From an uncultured Moraxella sp. (GTDB lineage Bacteria; Pseudomonadota; Gammaproteobacteria; Pseudomonadales; Moraxellaceae), in NCBI GenBank assembly GCA_927911235.1, contig CAKMOY010000052.1:1-33012 (forward strand): 33,012 nt of DNA. The letters run 5' to 3'. Under the pieces are notes generated by a model that was not told the origin of the DNA, did no database searches, and saw only the letters and a list, made by a program, of their open reading frames with translations. Made by a program: the position numbers and the translations under genes. Positions 1 through 9,590 of the stretch are shown here, piece after piece. Positions within the stretch are counted from its first letter, which is position 1, and every line of letters begins with the position of its first letter.

Positions 1-703
1 CAACGGCAACACCGTCCACAAATAGCCCAACTTGCGGTAAGCGTGTGCGTTTCGCCTGTTTCAAGGGCGATTTTTAAACAAGCGGCATTTTCCAGGCTCA
101 ACGGTCAATGACTTTGACGTGCGGTGCAACTTCACCAAAAATGCCGAAATCCCTGCCAATCAAGCCACCACCGCCAACAGCACAAACACATCAATCCATT
201 TTTCGCCATTGTTGTACCAATTCCATCGCAATTGTGCCTTGCCCTGCAATCACCAATTCGTCATCATAAGGCGGAATAAAGGTCAAGCCGTCTGTTTTGG
301 CTCGTTCAATGGCGTAACGGTTTGATTCATCAAAGCTATCGCCATGCAATACCACATTTCCGCCCAACGCTTTAACCGCACTCACCTTGATATCTGGCGT
401 GGTGGTCGGCATGACGATAATGTTGTTTAAATTTAGCCGTGTTGCTGAATAAGCAACGCCTTGGGCATGGTTGCCTGCGGACGCACAAATAACGCCACGG
501 GCTTGTCTTCGGCAGAAAGCTGGCTAATGCGATTGTACGCCCCCCCGCAATTTGAATGAAAAAACAGGTTGCAAATCTTCACGTTTATAACGGATATCAT
601 TGTTAAATTTTAGGCTTAATTTTTTGGCAGGTTCAAGTGGGGTTTGAATGGCTGCGTCATAGACGGTGGCTTGTAGGATAAGGCGTACCCAATTTGATGA
701 CAT
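1..703 (-). pseudogene. ilvA: Threonine dehydratase (deaminase) IlvA, 5' part, multiply frameshifted, truncated by window edge
   Basis: IlvA is the PLP enzyme that turns threonine into 2-oxobutanoate, the first step of isoleucine synthesis. Read backwards from the ATG at 703, the start [18 protein letters not shown] and then [21 protein letters not shown] (split by a frame change) are typical IlvA, including the PLP-lysine region. After that the frame breaks repeatedly. There is a 7-C run at 540-546 where six would keep frame, a missing base near 503, and further breaks around 210, 120 and 45. Stretches such as MPTTTPDIKVSAVKALGG (412 downward), VGGGGLI and VGLFVDGVAV are recognisable in alternating frames. 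The gene is divergent from rpiA, an arrangement also known in Pseudomonas. Identity is sure. Whether it is a real pseudogene or a badly called stretch is not: five or more indels in 700 bases of still recognisable codons suggests sequence error. Confidence 0.85.
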
Positions 704-739
704 AGAATTTTCCTTTAAAAAAAAATTGTAAAAATAATT

Positions 740-951
740 TTAGAACCTGTATTCACAATATTACGCAGTAAAATTTTACGAGTTTTAAAAGTAAATATTT
801 ATTTGCTTTTGTATGAAAAATGGCTAAATCTTACTTTTCTGCGTCAAAAACTTCCTGATAGAATAACTATCAGTCTTCGTTTTTTTCCTTGAAAAGCGGG
901 GCGAATTATCGCATTTTTTCATTGCAAAAACGTTATGAATACAGGTTCTTA
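740..951. mobile_element. MITE-like element with 13-bp terminal inverted repeats and TTA target duplication
   Basis: GAACCTGTATTCA at 743-755 is exactly inverted as TGAATACAGGTTC at 936-948. Both ends are flanked by the same trinucleotide TTA (740-742 and 949-951), as expected for a target-site duplication. The 206-bp interior has no ORF of note but holds a perfect hairpin, CTGATAG at 855-861 and CTATCAG at 867-873. A 3-bp TNA-type duplication is known for some IS5-family subgroups, so an internally deleted relative of such an IS is a reasonable guess. It sits about 40 bp upstream of the ilvA start and 180 bp upstream of rpiA, so it may affect expression of either. Confidence 0.75.
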
Positions 952-1131
952 AAAAATTTGCTAACCACTATAGGACTTTTATGCACCGCTTGCAAGTTTT
1001 TTTCACCAAAAAATGCGTAAAAATCGTTATTTAGCGCATTAACTTTTGTTATAACATTTTTTGAAAAACCCTGTTATTTGTCAAAAATTTTGTTAAAATA
1101 CGTCAATTTTTAACCAACGATGAAGACCACT

Positions 1132-1797
1132 ATGAACACACAACCGACCCAACAACAACTCAAACAAGCCGTTGCCGAAAAAGCCTTAACCATGATTGAA
1201 CAAGGCATGATTTTAGGCGTTGGCACAGGCAGTACCGTCAATTGCTTGATTGACCTGTTACCAAAAGTAAATCTTAAAGGGGCGGTCGCAAGCTCAAAAG
1301 TTACCGAAGATAAGCTTAAAGCCTTAGGCATTGAAGTCATGGATTTAAACCAAACAGGCGAGCTTGATTTGTACATTGATGGGGCGGACGAAGTCAATGA
1401 AAATTTGCAACTGATTAAAGGCGGTGGCGGTGCTTTGACCCGTGAAAAAATCGTGGCGGCAGCGTCAAAACAGTTTATCTGTATGGTGGACGAAAGCAAA
1501 TGGGTGAAACAATTGGGCGTAGGCTTTCCCTTGCCGATTGAAGTATTGCCACAGGCTCGCTCGTATGTGGCTCGTGAACTTGTCAAAATGGGCGGTGAGC
1601 CTGTCTATCGTGAAGGCTTTGTTACCGATTATGGCAATCTGATTTTGGACGTGTACGACCTTGACATTACCGACCCTGTAGCGATGGAAAGCCGTGTTAA
1701 CAACATCGTGGGCGTGGTGTGTAACGGCATTTTTGCCAAGCAAAAAGCAGATATACTTTTGTTGGCAAATACTGATGGCGTAAAAATGTTAAAATAA
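1132..1797 (+). CDS. rpiA: Ribose-5-phosphate isomerase A
   Basis: RpiA interconverts ribose 5-phosphate and ribulose 5-phosphate in the pentose phosphate pathway. The protein (221 residues from this start, normal for the family) carries the expected landmarks in order: GVGTGSTVN near residue 30, the acidic DGADEVNE around residue 82, and [14 protein letters not shown] just after, which build the substrate site and contain the catalytic acid and lysine. An in-frame ATG lies 12 bases upstream at 1120. I prefer 1132 because GAAGA sits 5 bases ahead of it and the protein then starts with a typical length. The gene is divergent from ilvA, with the MITE-like element in the shared upstream region. 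No frame problems are seen. Confidence 0.95.
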   Translation: MNTQPTQQQLKQAVAEKALTMIEQGMILGVGTGSTVNCLIDLLPKVNLKGAVASSKVTEDKLKALGIEVMDLNQTGELDLYIDGADEVNENLQLIKGGGGALTREKIVAAASKQFICMVDESKWVKQLGVGFPLPIEVLPQARSYVARELVKMGGEPVYREGFVTDYGNLILDVYDLDITDPVAMESRVNNIVGVVCNGIFAKQKADILLLANTDGVKMLK

Positions 1798-1938
1798 TCA
1801 ATGTGATTTTTGTGTTTTATAAATAAAAGTTTTTTGATTGATAAACTTAAATTTTTAAAAAAATCACAAAAAACTTTTAAAACAATGGCTAAATGTGTTA
1901 TTGTTAAATTTTGCAATAGTGAATTATGGAAAAAAACG

Positions 1939-4732
1939 ATGCCAGCGTCATTGCCAACTTCGGACGAAATTTTACAATTACAAAAAGCCAGCCATTTTGC
2001 CTATCAACTTTGGCAAAACAAGCCTTTGGTTACCCAATCTTTTATCAAAAGTTATCCGCTTAACCAAACTTTGACTGAGCAAGAGATTAAAGATTTAATC
2101 CGAGATTATGCCTTAGATGATGATTGTGTGATTGGTGATGAAACTTGTGTCATGCGTGGCTTGCGAGTGTTGCGTAACTTATTGATGTTACGCTGGATTT
2201 GGCAAGATGCGTTAAACTTGATTTCGTTGGAACAACTGACTTTAGAGCTGACCAGATTTGCCGATGAATGTTTGATTTTTGCCAAAGATTTTGTTTATCA
2301 AAACTTAACAAAACGCTATGGCGAGCCGTATTATTATGATGGCAATCGCCAAAAAAAGGACGATTTAGCCATTATTGCGATGGGAAAAATGGGGGCGAAA
2401 GAGCTGAATTTATCCAGCGATATTGACCTGATTTTTGTGCATAAAGGGCAAGGTGAAACCGATGGTAAAAAGTGCATTGACACCAAAACTTTTATGAAAA
2501 AATGGGGTCAAGGCATTATTGAATTGTTGGACAAGCCGACCCAAGACGGCTTTGTGTTTCGCATTGATATGCGACTGCGTCCGTGGGGCGATGGCAGTGA
2601 TTTGGCGATACATTTGTCCGCACTTGAAAAATATTTTGCCCAACATGGACGAGCGTGGGAACGCTTTGCGTGGCTCAAGGCTCGTGTGGTCAATCCCATT
2701 GATTTTAATGATAATTTACAAGCGTTAATTCAGCCCTTTGTGTTTCGTTATTATGTGGATTACAGCACGTTTACCGCCTTGCGTGAGATGAAATCACTGA
2801 TTCAAAACCAAGTGGAACAACGCCAAGACACTGACAATGTCAAACTTGGGGCAGGCGGGATTCGGGATATTGAGTTTATTGTGCAGTCGTTTCAGCTGAT
2901 TTATGGCGGACGAGTAACCCCAATAAAAGTAAAAAATTGTCTAATCGCCATGCAAAAATTGCACGAAATGGACTATATTGACAAACAAACGTTTGATAAT
3001 TTACAACAAGCCTACCGCTTTTTTCGCCGATTGGAACATGGTATTCAAGCCATCAATGACGAGCAAACCCAACGCCTGCCGACCGACCCATTTTGGCAAC
3101 ACAATTTAGCCCAAGTGTTGGGCTTTGATGATTGGCAAGCCTTGCTTAATCAGTTAAATAGTTATCGAAAAATGGTAAAAGTGCCGTTTGATAATTTGGT
3201 TGCCGACCGTCAGCAGTCTAACGAAAAAATTGAAGTCAATCATGATGACAACTTGCAAGGTTTGGATAAACGTTTGACCGAAGAAAACCGCCAAAAATTA
3301 CAAGATTTTTTGGCAAAGTAATTTGGTAAAAAAACTGGGCGAAGAAGCCAAAAACCGTTTAGAAACCGCTTACCCCTTGCTCGTTCATGCGTTGTTACAA
3401 GTTGATGATGACGCATTGAATTTGGCATTGCCACGCCTTTTGACCTTGCTTGAAGCGGTTAGTCGCCGTTCTATTTATTTGGTGATGTTTAGCGAAAACC
3501 CACAAGCGACCGCCAAACTGATTCCAATGTTGGCATCAAGCCCTTGGATAGCAACCGAATTGGCAAGCCACCCTGTGTTGCTCGATTCGTTTTTGCGTGA
3601 AAAATACCGCCATTTGCCAAACAAAGACGAATTGCGTGATATTTTACGCCAACAATTGTTAAGAGTTGAACCAGATGATGAAGAAGGCGTGTTAAACGCA
3701 TTTCGTTTTTTCAAAAAAACCCAAGTGTTGGCAGTATCAGCAAGTGATATTTTGGCGGAACGTCCGATTATGAAAGTGTCGGATTCTTTGACTTTTATCG
3801 CCGAAGTGGTGCTTGAAAAAGCGTTGGAACGGGTATTTTTATCTTTGGTAAAAAAACATGGTTTTCCTGTCAATGCTCGTGGCGAACCTGTGAACGAAAA
3901 AAATAACGGTTTTGCCGTGATTGGTTATGGCAAGTTGGGCGGACTGGAGATGAGTTATAGCTCCGACCTTGATTTGGTATTTATCCATGATATTGACGAG
4001 CAGGCGATGACGATGGGCGGTGAAAAACCGATTAGCGGTATGCAATTTGCCACACGTTTGGCACAGCGGTTGATGAATTATCTGACCGCCCAAACTCGTG
4101 ATGGGCGTGTCTATGAGATTGATATGCGTCTGCGTCCGTCTGGGCAGGCAGGTATGCTGGTGGTGTCGGCTCATGCCTATCAGATTTATCAAGAACAAAA
4201 AGCATGGTCGTGGGAACATCAGGCATTGGTGCGTGCCAGAGCGATTTGCGGTGATAAAAACGTCATGAAACAATTTGACAAAATTCGTGAACAAATTCTG
4301 TGTATGCCACGAGAGCTTGATGCGGTGCGGATTGACGTTGCTGAAATGCGACACAAAATGCAAGACCACCTTGGCAGTGATAAACACACGCGTGAACAAG
4401 GCTTGTTTCACCTTAAACAAGACGCTGGCGGTATGGTGGATATTGAATTTATGGCGCAATTTGCGGTGTTGGCGTATGCTCACGATTATCCGCAATTGGC
4501 GGTGTGGAGCGACAATGTACGGATTTTTGAAGAGCTTGGCAAAACCGATATTTTATCGGCAGATATTTGTCAAAAATTAACCGACAGTTATTTGCAATTG
4601 CGAGCCAAAAGCCATGCTCTGGCATTGGCGGAGCAGTCAAGCGTGGTAAATGATGATGAATGGCAAAATTTACGAAACTTTGTTGATGAGCAATGGCAAA
4701 AATTGATTGGACAACGTCCGACTGATTTTTGA
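1939..4732 (+). CDS. glnE: Bifunctional glutamine synthetase adenylyltransferase/adenylyl-removing enzyme GlnE, single frameshift
   Basis: GlnE adenylylates and deadenylylates glutamine synthetase in response to nitrogen status signalled by PII. Two nucleotidyltransferase-like domains are visible. The N-terminal one has MGKMGAKELNLSSDIDLIF (residues about 148-166, with the D-x-D pair), and the C-terminal one has GYGKLGGLEMSYSSDLDLVF. The full length, about 930 residues, matches the family. The frame breaks at a 6-T run (3306-3311). With five T the reading continues as QDFWQSNLVKKLGEEAK, so one base is extra. Without repair there are two ORFs, to 3321 and from 3323. The ORF is open from 1810, but the ATG at 1939 has GGA 8 bases upstream and fits GlnE starts better. 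A glnE-ilvE order is also known in Pseudomonas. Confidence 0.9.
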
Positions 4733-4770
4733 TTGACGATATGATAAAGCATAAATTTTGAAGTGGTTAA

Positions 4771-4998
4771 ATGAGTAAACAAGATTTTAAAGCAATTGCT
4801 CTAGCGACTGGTTGTAAAGAAAATCTACAAAATAATGGTAGCATGGCTTTAGACCATTTTATATATGATGTGGCTAAGAAATTGGTTTGCTATTTGAATG
4901 ATGAAATTCACAATGTATTTATAAATTCTGCCAATAACTGTAATCGTGATGGTAGCTATATAGATAGAAGGAATGCATATCATGTTAAATATTGCTAA
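4771..4998 (+). CDS. Small hypothetical protein (75 aa)
   Basis: The ORF begins MSKQDFKAIALATGC and encodes 75 residues; I do not recognise it. The putative ribosome binding site (GAAGTGG upstream of 4771) is weak. It starts about 40 bases after glnE and lies in a stretch visibly richer in A+T than the flanking genes. It may be a short real gene, a relic of a longer acquired gene, or chance. Confidence 0.3.
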   Translation: MSKQDFKAIALATGCKENLQNNGSMALDHFIYDVAKKLVCYLNDEIHNVFINSANNCNRDGSYIDRRNAYHVKYC

Positions 4999-5301
4999 TG
5001 ACATACACCATGATTTTTTGAGTAGTTTGGAAAAAGATTAATGAAAGAAATATTATGATTGATTAGCAAAGACAACCAATTTAAAAATTATGCTGTCAAA
5101 ATTTTATGGTAAAAACTATTATGTGCATAATAATGGTGATTTTATATTCCCAAAAATTAAGTTGGGGCGAAAATTTTTTCACATGAAACGGCTAAAATTT
5201 GATAATATTCTCTTTATTCAAAACTTTTATTTTGATAAAATCGCAAATAGAAAATTTTTAGTTTAATATAAACTTGCTACATAGCAATAAGGAACAATCA
5301 T
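4999..5301. other. AT-rich gap with short ORF relics between glnE and ilvE
   Basis: This is a very AT-rich stretch without a convincing gene. A 58-codon ORF runs 5090-5266 (+; begins MLSKFYGKNYYVHNNGDF), and short open pieces in other frames sit just ahead of it (AKDNQFKNYAVK-like text at 5068 onward in another frame). This looks like remnants of one longer gene broken by stops and shifts. I cannot name it. The last 20 bases hold the ilvE ribosome binding site (AAGGAAC). Confidence 0.35.
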
Positions 5302-6246
5302 ATGGCAATTATCCCAAGTATGGCAGACCGAGACGGTGTCATTTGGAAAGATGGCGAAATCGTAGACTGGCGTGATGCCAAAATCCACGTTTTAACGCAC
5401 ACGCTACACTACGGCATGGGTGTATTTGAAGGCGTGCGTGCCTATAAAACCCATGACGGACGCACCGCCATTTTTCGCTTAGACGACCATACCAAACGTT
5501 TGTTAAACTCAGCAAAAATTTTTCATTTAAACGTGCCTTATACTTTTGAAGAATTGAACCAAGCCCACAAAGACATCGTTCGCCAAAACAACCTAGAATC
5601 AGCTTACATTCGTCCGTTAATTTGGGTCGGTTCAGAAAAATTGGGTATCGCCGCCAAAGACAACACCATTCACGCCATTGTCGCTGCATGGACTTGGGGT
5701 GCGTATCTTGGTGAAGAAGGCATGGCAAAAGGTATACGTGTCAAAACGTCTAGCTTTACCCACCATATGCCGAACGTTACCATGTGTAAAGCCAAAGCGG
5801 TGAGTAATTATCCTGTGTCTATCATGTCAAACCAAGAAGTTACTCGCAACGGCTATGACGAAGCGATTTTGATGGACCCACAAGGCTATGTGTGTCAAGG
5901 CTCTGGCGAAAATCTATTTTTGGTAAAAGATGGCGAATTGCACACACCAGATTTATCAGGCGGTGCGTTAGACGGTATCACACGCCGTACCATTATTGAG
6001 TTTGCCAAAGATTTGGGTATCAAAGTGCATGAACGCCGTATCACTCGTGATGAGTTCTATATCGCTGATGAAATCTTTATGACAGGTACAGCCGCCGAAG
6101 TTACGCCGATTCGTGAGTATGATGACCATGTGATTGGTTGTGGGGCAAGGGGTGAGATTACCACCAAAATTCAAAAATTATTCTTTGATGTTGTGGAAGG
6201 TCGCAATGAAAAATGCGCCCATTGGCTAACTTATGTTGATGAATAA
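5302..6246 (+). CDS. ilvE: Branched-chain amino acid aminotransferase
   Basis: IlvE is a fold-type IV PLP transaminase that makes leucine, isoleucine and valine from their 2-oxo acids using glutamate. The 314-residue length is normal. Landmarks are LHYGMGVFEGVRAY (residues 35-48), the PLP lysine expected at K165 in CKAKAVSNY, GYVCQGSGENLF, and the C-terminal TGTAAEVTPIRE. AAGGAAC lies 10 bases before the ATG. It shares the nitrogen/amino-acid theme with glnE upstream, though about 570 bases separate them, and it ends at a terminator shared with the convergent rsgA. Confidence 0.96.
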   Translation: MAIIPSMADRDGVIWKDGEIVDWRDAKIHVLTHTLHYGMGVFEGVRAYKTHDGRTAIFRLDDHTKRLLNSAKIFHLNVPYTFEELNQAHKDIVRQNNLESAYIRPLIWVGSEKLGIAAKDNTIHAIVAAWTWGAYLGEEGMAKGIRVKTSSFTHHMPNVTMCKAKAVSNYPVSIMSNQEVTRNGYDEAILMDPQGYVCQGSGENLFLVKDGELHTPDLSGGALDGITRRTIIEFAKDLGIKVHERRITRDEFYIADEIFMTGTAAEVTPIREYDDHVIGCGARGEITTKIQKLFFDVVEGRNEKCAHWLTYVDE

Positions 6247-6271
6247 TATTATGTAAATTTATCAATATAAC

Positions 6272-6303
6272 AAAAAAGGCGTGATTAATTTACGCCTTTT
6301 TTT
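6272..6303. terminator. Bidirectional intrinsic terminator between ilvE and rsgA
   Basis: AAAAAAGGCGT at 6272-6282 pairs with ACGCCTTTTTTT at 6292-6303, giving a hairpin flanked by A and T runs that can work on both strands. The T run reaches the first bases of the rsgA stop codon. Confidence 0.85.
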
Positions 6304-7393
6304 ACCCAAAATCTTGTTTGGTTTCTTCGGTTAATAACACCAAATTTTCCACACGGCGAGCCAACACATCACCACGCTCAACCGCCTGCCACATCGCACA
6401 ATTTGGCGTATTTTGCGTATGTTTACAGTCCCGAAAACGACACTCACCCGCAAGCGGAGCAAGCTCCACAAAACCACTTAAAATATCATCAGCCTGCAAA
6501 TGCCAAAGCCCATATTCACGAATACCAGGCGTATCAATAATCGCCCCTTGAGCCAAATCGGTGCTAACAAATGGCAAAAAACGGCTTGTGGTCGTGGTAT
6601 GTTGCCCTAACTGTGAAATGACCGAAATTTCGTTTATCAACTGTGCCACATTTGGCAATAACTGATTAACCAAGCTACTTTTACCAACGCCCGACTGCCC
6701 TGCAAAAATCACCGTTTTTTTATCAACCACATTTTTTAATTCGACCAAATCGCCATCAGATTGGGTAATCAAGCCATCATAGCCCAATTTTTGATAATCT
6801 TTTAACAATTGCAAAGCAGTATCCGATGAATTTTGACTATCAGCATTGTTATCATTATTTAACAAATCTGCTTTATTTAAAATTAACAATGGCTTAATAT
6901 TGGCAGTATGACACGCCACCAAATAACGGTCAATGAGCTGTGCAGACGGCAACGGCAAAGGGGCGAACACAATCGCCAAAATATCCACGTTACTGGCAAT
7001 CGGTTTGAGTTTGTGATAACGGTCAGGACGAAAAATCACATTTTTGCGGTCATAAATCGCTTCAATCCGACCAAGCCCTGTGTTTGGGTCGGCACTAAAT
7101 CGTACCTTATCACCTGTGGCAATCAGCGACAGATTGGTGCGAGTATGACACCGCCAAACGCTGTGCAGTTCTATCGCTTGCCAAAACGGTTCTGGCTCGT
7201 TGTCCTTTGGCGTGGGGCGTTCTGGAATAATGTTGGGTAGTGATGTCGCCTGTACTTCAAGCTGTTTGCCATAGTTGGCAATCACCACGCCGTCCATCAA
7301 GTCGTCTAGTTCAACGGCTTGTTGTTGTTTTTGTTGTTTGATAATTCGGCGAGTTTGTTGATCGGTGAGTTTGCGTTTGCGGATTAATGCCAT
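6302..7393 (-). CDS. rsgA: Ribosome small-subunit biogenesis GTPase RsgA
   Basis: RsgA is a circularly permuted GTPase that acts late in 30S ribosome maturation. The 363-residue protein shows the permuted motif order: G4 NKAD (173-176), then G1 GQSGVGKS (232-239), then G3 DTPG (287-290). The C-terminal zinc site has Cys318, Cys323, His325 and Cys332. An OB-fold stretch (about 75-120) precedes the GTPase domain. The N-terminal 30 residues are rich in Lys, Arg and Gln, as in other family members. No clear Shine-Dalgarno precedes the ATG. It is divergent from orn, which is often its neighbour in gammaproteobacteria. Confidence 0.96.
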   Translation of the reverse strand: MALIRKRKLTDQQTRRIIKQQKQQQAVELDDLMDGVVIANYGKQLEVQATSLPNIIPERPTPKDNEPEPFWQAIELHSVWRCHTRTNLSLIATGDKVRFSADPNTGLGRIEAIYDRKNVIFRPDRYHKLKPIASNVDILAIVFAPLPLPSAQLIDRYLVACHTANIKPLLILNKADLLNNDNNADSQNSSDTALQLLKDYQKLGYDGLITQSDGDLVELKNVVDKKTVIFAGQSGVGKSSLVNQLLPNVAQLINEISVISQLGQHTTTTSRFLPFVSTDLAQGAIIDTPGIREYGLWHLQADDILSGFVELAPLAGECRFRDCKHTQNTPNCAMWQAVERGDVLARRVENLVLLTEETKQDFG

Positions 7394-7504
7394 AATAATT
7401 TGAAAAAAATAAAAATAAACGCTTATTTTACCTTGAAAATCTGTTAATATGGTAATTTATTTCGTAAAAACTTTAAAACTTTTAATTGGATATTGAGAAA
7501 TATT

Positions 7505-8056
7505 ATGGCAATTGATAAAAAAAATCTGATCTGGGTAGACCTTGAGATGACAGGGCTTGACACCATGAACGACACCATCATTGAAATCGCAACCATCGTT
7601 ACCGACAGTGAATTGAACATTTTGGCAGAAGGTCCTGTATTTGCCATTCACACGCCAGATGTGGTGCTAAACGCCATGGACGAGTGGAACACACGCCAGC
7701 ACAACCAATCAGGACTGGTGGACAGAATCCGCCGTAGCACCATCACATTGGCACAAGCCGAAAGCGAAACCATCGCATTTTTGTCAAAATATGTTGAAAA
7801 AGGACGCTCGCCCATGTGTGGCAATTCCATCTGCCAAGACCGCCGATTTATGGCTCGCCAAATGCCAGAGCTTGAGCGATTTTTTCATTACCGAAATCTT
7901 GACGTATCCACCGTCAAAGAGTTGGCATTTCGCTGGCGACCAGATATTTTAGACAGTTTTGAAAAAAAGGGCAGTCATTTGGCGTTGGACGACATTCGTG
8001 ATTCAATCCGAGAATTGCGTCATTATAAAGAGCATTTTTTTAAATTTATTGCTTAA
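7505..8056 (+). CDS. orn: Oligoribonuclease
   Basis: Orn is the essential 3'-to-5' exonuclease that degrades di- and short oligoribonucleotides, including pGpG from cyclic-di-GMP turnover. The DEDDh signature is present: Asp12 and Glu14 in [10 protein letters not shown], an Asp in CQDRRF, and His/Asp in [10 protein letters not shown] near the C-terminus. Length from the ATG at 7505 is 183 residues, typical. The frame is open to a TTG at 7493, but the ATG has GAGA about 8 bases upstream and matches the family's start. Confidence 0.96.
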   Translation: MAIDKKNLIWVDLEMTGLDTMNDTIIEIATIVTDSELNILAEGPVFAIHTPDVVLNAMDEWNTRQHNQSGLVDRIRRSTITLAQAESETIAFLSKYVEKGRSPMCGNSICQDRRFMARQMPELERFFHYRNLDVSTVKELAFRWRPDILDSFEKKGSHLALDDIRDSIRELRHYKEHFFKFIA

Positions 8057-8060
8057 ATCA

Positions 8061-8093
8061 AAAAAGCCAAGTAAAACAATCACTTGGCTTTTT
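8061..8093. terminator. Intrinsic terminator between convergent orn and hemP
   Basis: AAAAAGCCAAGT at 8061-8072 pairs with ACTTGGCTTTTT at 8082-8093 across a short loop. A and T runs on both sides let it serve both genes. Confidence 0.85.
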
Positions 8094-8114
8094 AAGTTTT
8101 TAAAAACTAAATAA

Positions 8115-8276
8115 TTATTTGGTTAAAATCAAACGATTATTGCGAGTTAAACGCAAACGGTACTCTTCGCCTTCGTGTTGAATACGGATTTCTTTGGTCA
8201 AGGCAAACAGATGATTAGATTGCAATGTTGGTAGGGCTTGGCTTTGTGGGATAACACGGTTTAGTAAGTGGTACAT
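8115..8276 (-). CDS. hemP: Hemin uptake protein HemP family, 53 aa
   Basis: The small ORF encodes 53 residues ending EYRLRLTRNNRLILTK, the HemP/HmuP signature (EEYRLRLTRxxKLILTK). In other proteobacteria HemP sits next to hemin receptor or transporter genes and is iron regulated; HmuP acts as a co-activator of hemin receptor expression in rhizobia. AAGGAG lies 7 bases before the ATG, an excellent ribosome binding site. A Fur box lies about 120 bases upstream. No hemin transporter is adjacent, so here the gene stands alone between orn and the Nudix gene. Confidence 0.85.
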   Translation of the reverse strand: MYHLLNRVIPQSQALPTLQSNHLFALTKEIRIQHEGEEYRLRLTRNNRLILTK

Positions 8277-8394
8277 TTTAAACTCCTTGCTTGGCTTTTC
8301 GCTGATGCGTTTGTTTAATAAAATTTGATTTTAAATTTAAAAATAACAAGAATAAAGTTGGTTTGATGTTTTTTTTGCAATCTTTACTCTTGTT

Positions 8395-8413
8395 GATAAT
8401 GATTATCATTAAA
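8395..8413. promoter_or_regulatory. Fur box upstream of hemP
   Basis: GATAATGATTATCATTAAA matches the classic 19-bp Fur consensus (GATAATGATAATCATTATC) at all but a few positions. It lies in the 247-base region between divergent hemP and the Nudix gene, closer to the Nudix side, so it could act on either, but hemP is the expected iron-responsive target. Confidence 0.85.
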
Positions 8414-8523
8414 TTTTAAATTTCGTCAAGTGATTTTTTTAAACATGAGATAAAAAATTTAAAAAAGATTGTAAAATCAATGGTTTAATTCTATAAAAAT
8501 TTTGTTAAAAAGAGAAAAAAATA

Positions 8524-9507
8524 ATGCAAAAAATCATTCATGTGGCGGTGGCGGTGATTTATTATCAAAATCAATATTTGCTTGGTTATCGCAATGCCAA
8601 TCAACATCAAGGCAATCGTTATGAGTTTATCGGTGGTAAAATTGAGCATGGCGAAACGCCAAAACAAGGCTTAACCCGAGAGGTAGCAGAAGAAATCGGC
8701 TGTGATTTGTCAAACAATTGTCTTGTTAAAATGGGTGTAATTCGTCATGATTATGGAGATAAAGCGGTGGCATTGCATATTTTTAACATTGACGTGAGCC
8801 AAGAGCAATTTGAAAGTCTGCAAAGCGAGCAGGGCAGTGAAGGGCAAACGATAATTTGGGTGGATAAGGCGGATTTATTAGCCAATAAATATCCATTACC
8901 AGACGCAAATGCACGGATTTTGAATTGGCTAACTTTGCCAAATACGATTTTTATCTCGCAAAGTTTGGACAAATTTGCCAATGACAACGATTGGGTGAAT
9001 TTTTATGCCAAAAAATTACCAATAAACGCCCATCTTTATAGCCGTCCCCAAACCGAAAATAAAAAAGCTATTCAATTGATTGATGAATTGCAAAAACAGC
9101 GACAAGATATTACGCCGTTAATTCAATGTCAAACTTTTTTGGTGTTAAATTTGGTGTTCAAAAATATGATTATTCATCTGAATCATGAGCAGTTAATGAC
9201 GTTAGATTTTGCGGATTTGCCAAAAAATTGTCAATATTTTGCCAGTTGTCATGATAAAAATACCCTAAGCAAAATTAATGATTTGGCAAAAATTCGCAAT
9301 GTGTTGGGCTGTTTTGTGTCGCCTGTGTTGCCAACACCGACACACCCTGATGTTAAAACGTTGGGCTGGCAGAGGTTTGCCGAATTGACAAAATTGAGTG
9401 ATGTGCCTGTGTTTGCATTGGGTGGCGTGGGGCAAGATGATTTAGCAACGGCTTGGCAATATGGAGCGGTTGGCGTGGCTGGTATTCGGTTAATCGGTGA
9501 TTTTTAG
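8524..9507 (+). CDS. Nudix hydrolase (MutT-like) fused to thiamine-phosphate-synthase-like (TenI/ThiE) domain
   Basis: Residues 1-135 are a MutT-type Nudix domain with a complete Nudix box (Gly38, Glu44, Arg52-Glu53, Glu56-Glu57, Gly59), expected to hydrolyse oxidised dGTP and so limit mutation. Residues about 150-327 resemble a ThiE/TenI TIM barrel: SRPQTENKKAI, FASCHDKNTL, then VFALGGVGQDDLATAWQYGAVGVAGI, the phosphate-binding end of the barrel. This two-domain architecture is known in gammaproteobacteria; the role of the second half is unsettled, and I see no basis to call it a working thiamine enzyme. AGAG precedes the ATG. No frame problem is seen. Confidence 0.88.
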   Translation: MQKIIHVAVAVIYYQNQYLLGYRNANQHQGNRYEFIGGKIEHGETPKQGLTREVAEEIGCDLSNNCLVKMGVIRHDYGDKAVALHIFNIDVSQEQFESLQSEQGSEGQTIIWVDKADLLANKYPLPDANARILNWLTLPNTIFISQSLDKFANDNDWVNFYAKKLPINAHLYSRPQTENKKAIQLIDELQKQRQDITPLIQCQTFLVLNLVFKNMIIHLNHEQLMTLDFADLPKNCQYFASCHDKNTLSKINDLAKIRNVLGCFVSPVLPTPTHPDVKTLGWQRFAELTKLSDVPVFALGGVGQDDLATAWQYGAVGVAGIRLIGDF

Positions 9508-9590
9508 TATGATACAAGAAAAACAACAGTTTCGTTATCTTGACGATGGTTCTCACATTGGTCACACTATACCTTTCCTGCGTTGGTGAA

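Noticed and set aside
1078..1099. TTGTCA and TAAAAT as an rpiA promoter
   Set aside because: Spacing is only 10 bases, too short for sigma-70.
1803..1866. Possible terminator after rpiA (GTGATTTTT...AAAAATCAC)
   Set aside because: Loop of about 45 bases and no GC-rich stem; too weak to call.
3839..4495. 218-codon minus-strand ORF inside glnE
   Set aside because: Shadow of the conserved GlnE C-terminal domain; the glnE frame is clearly the coding one.
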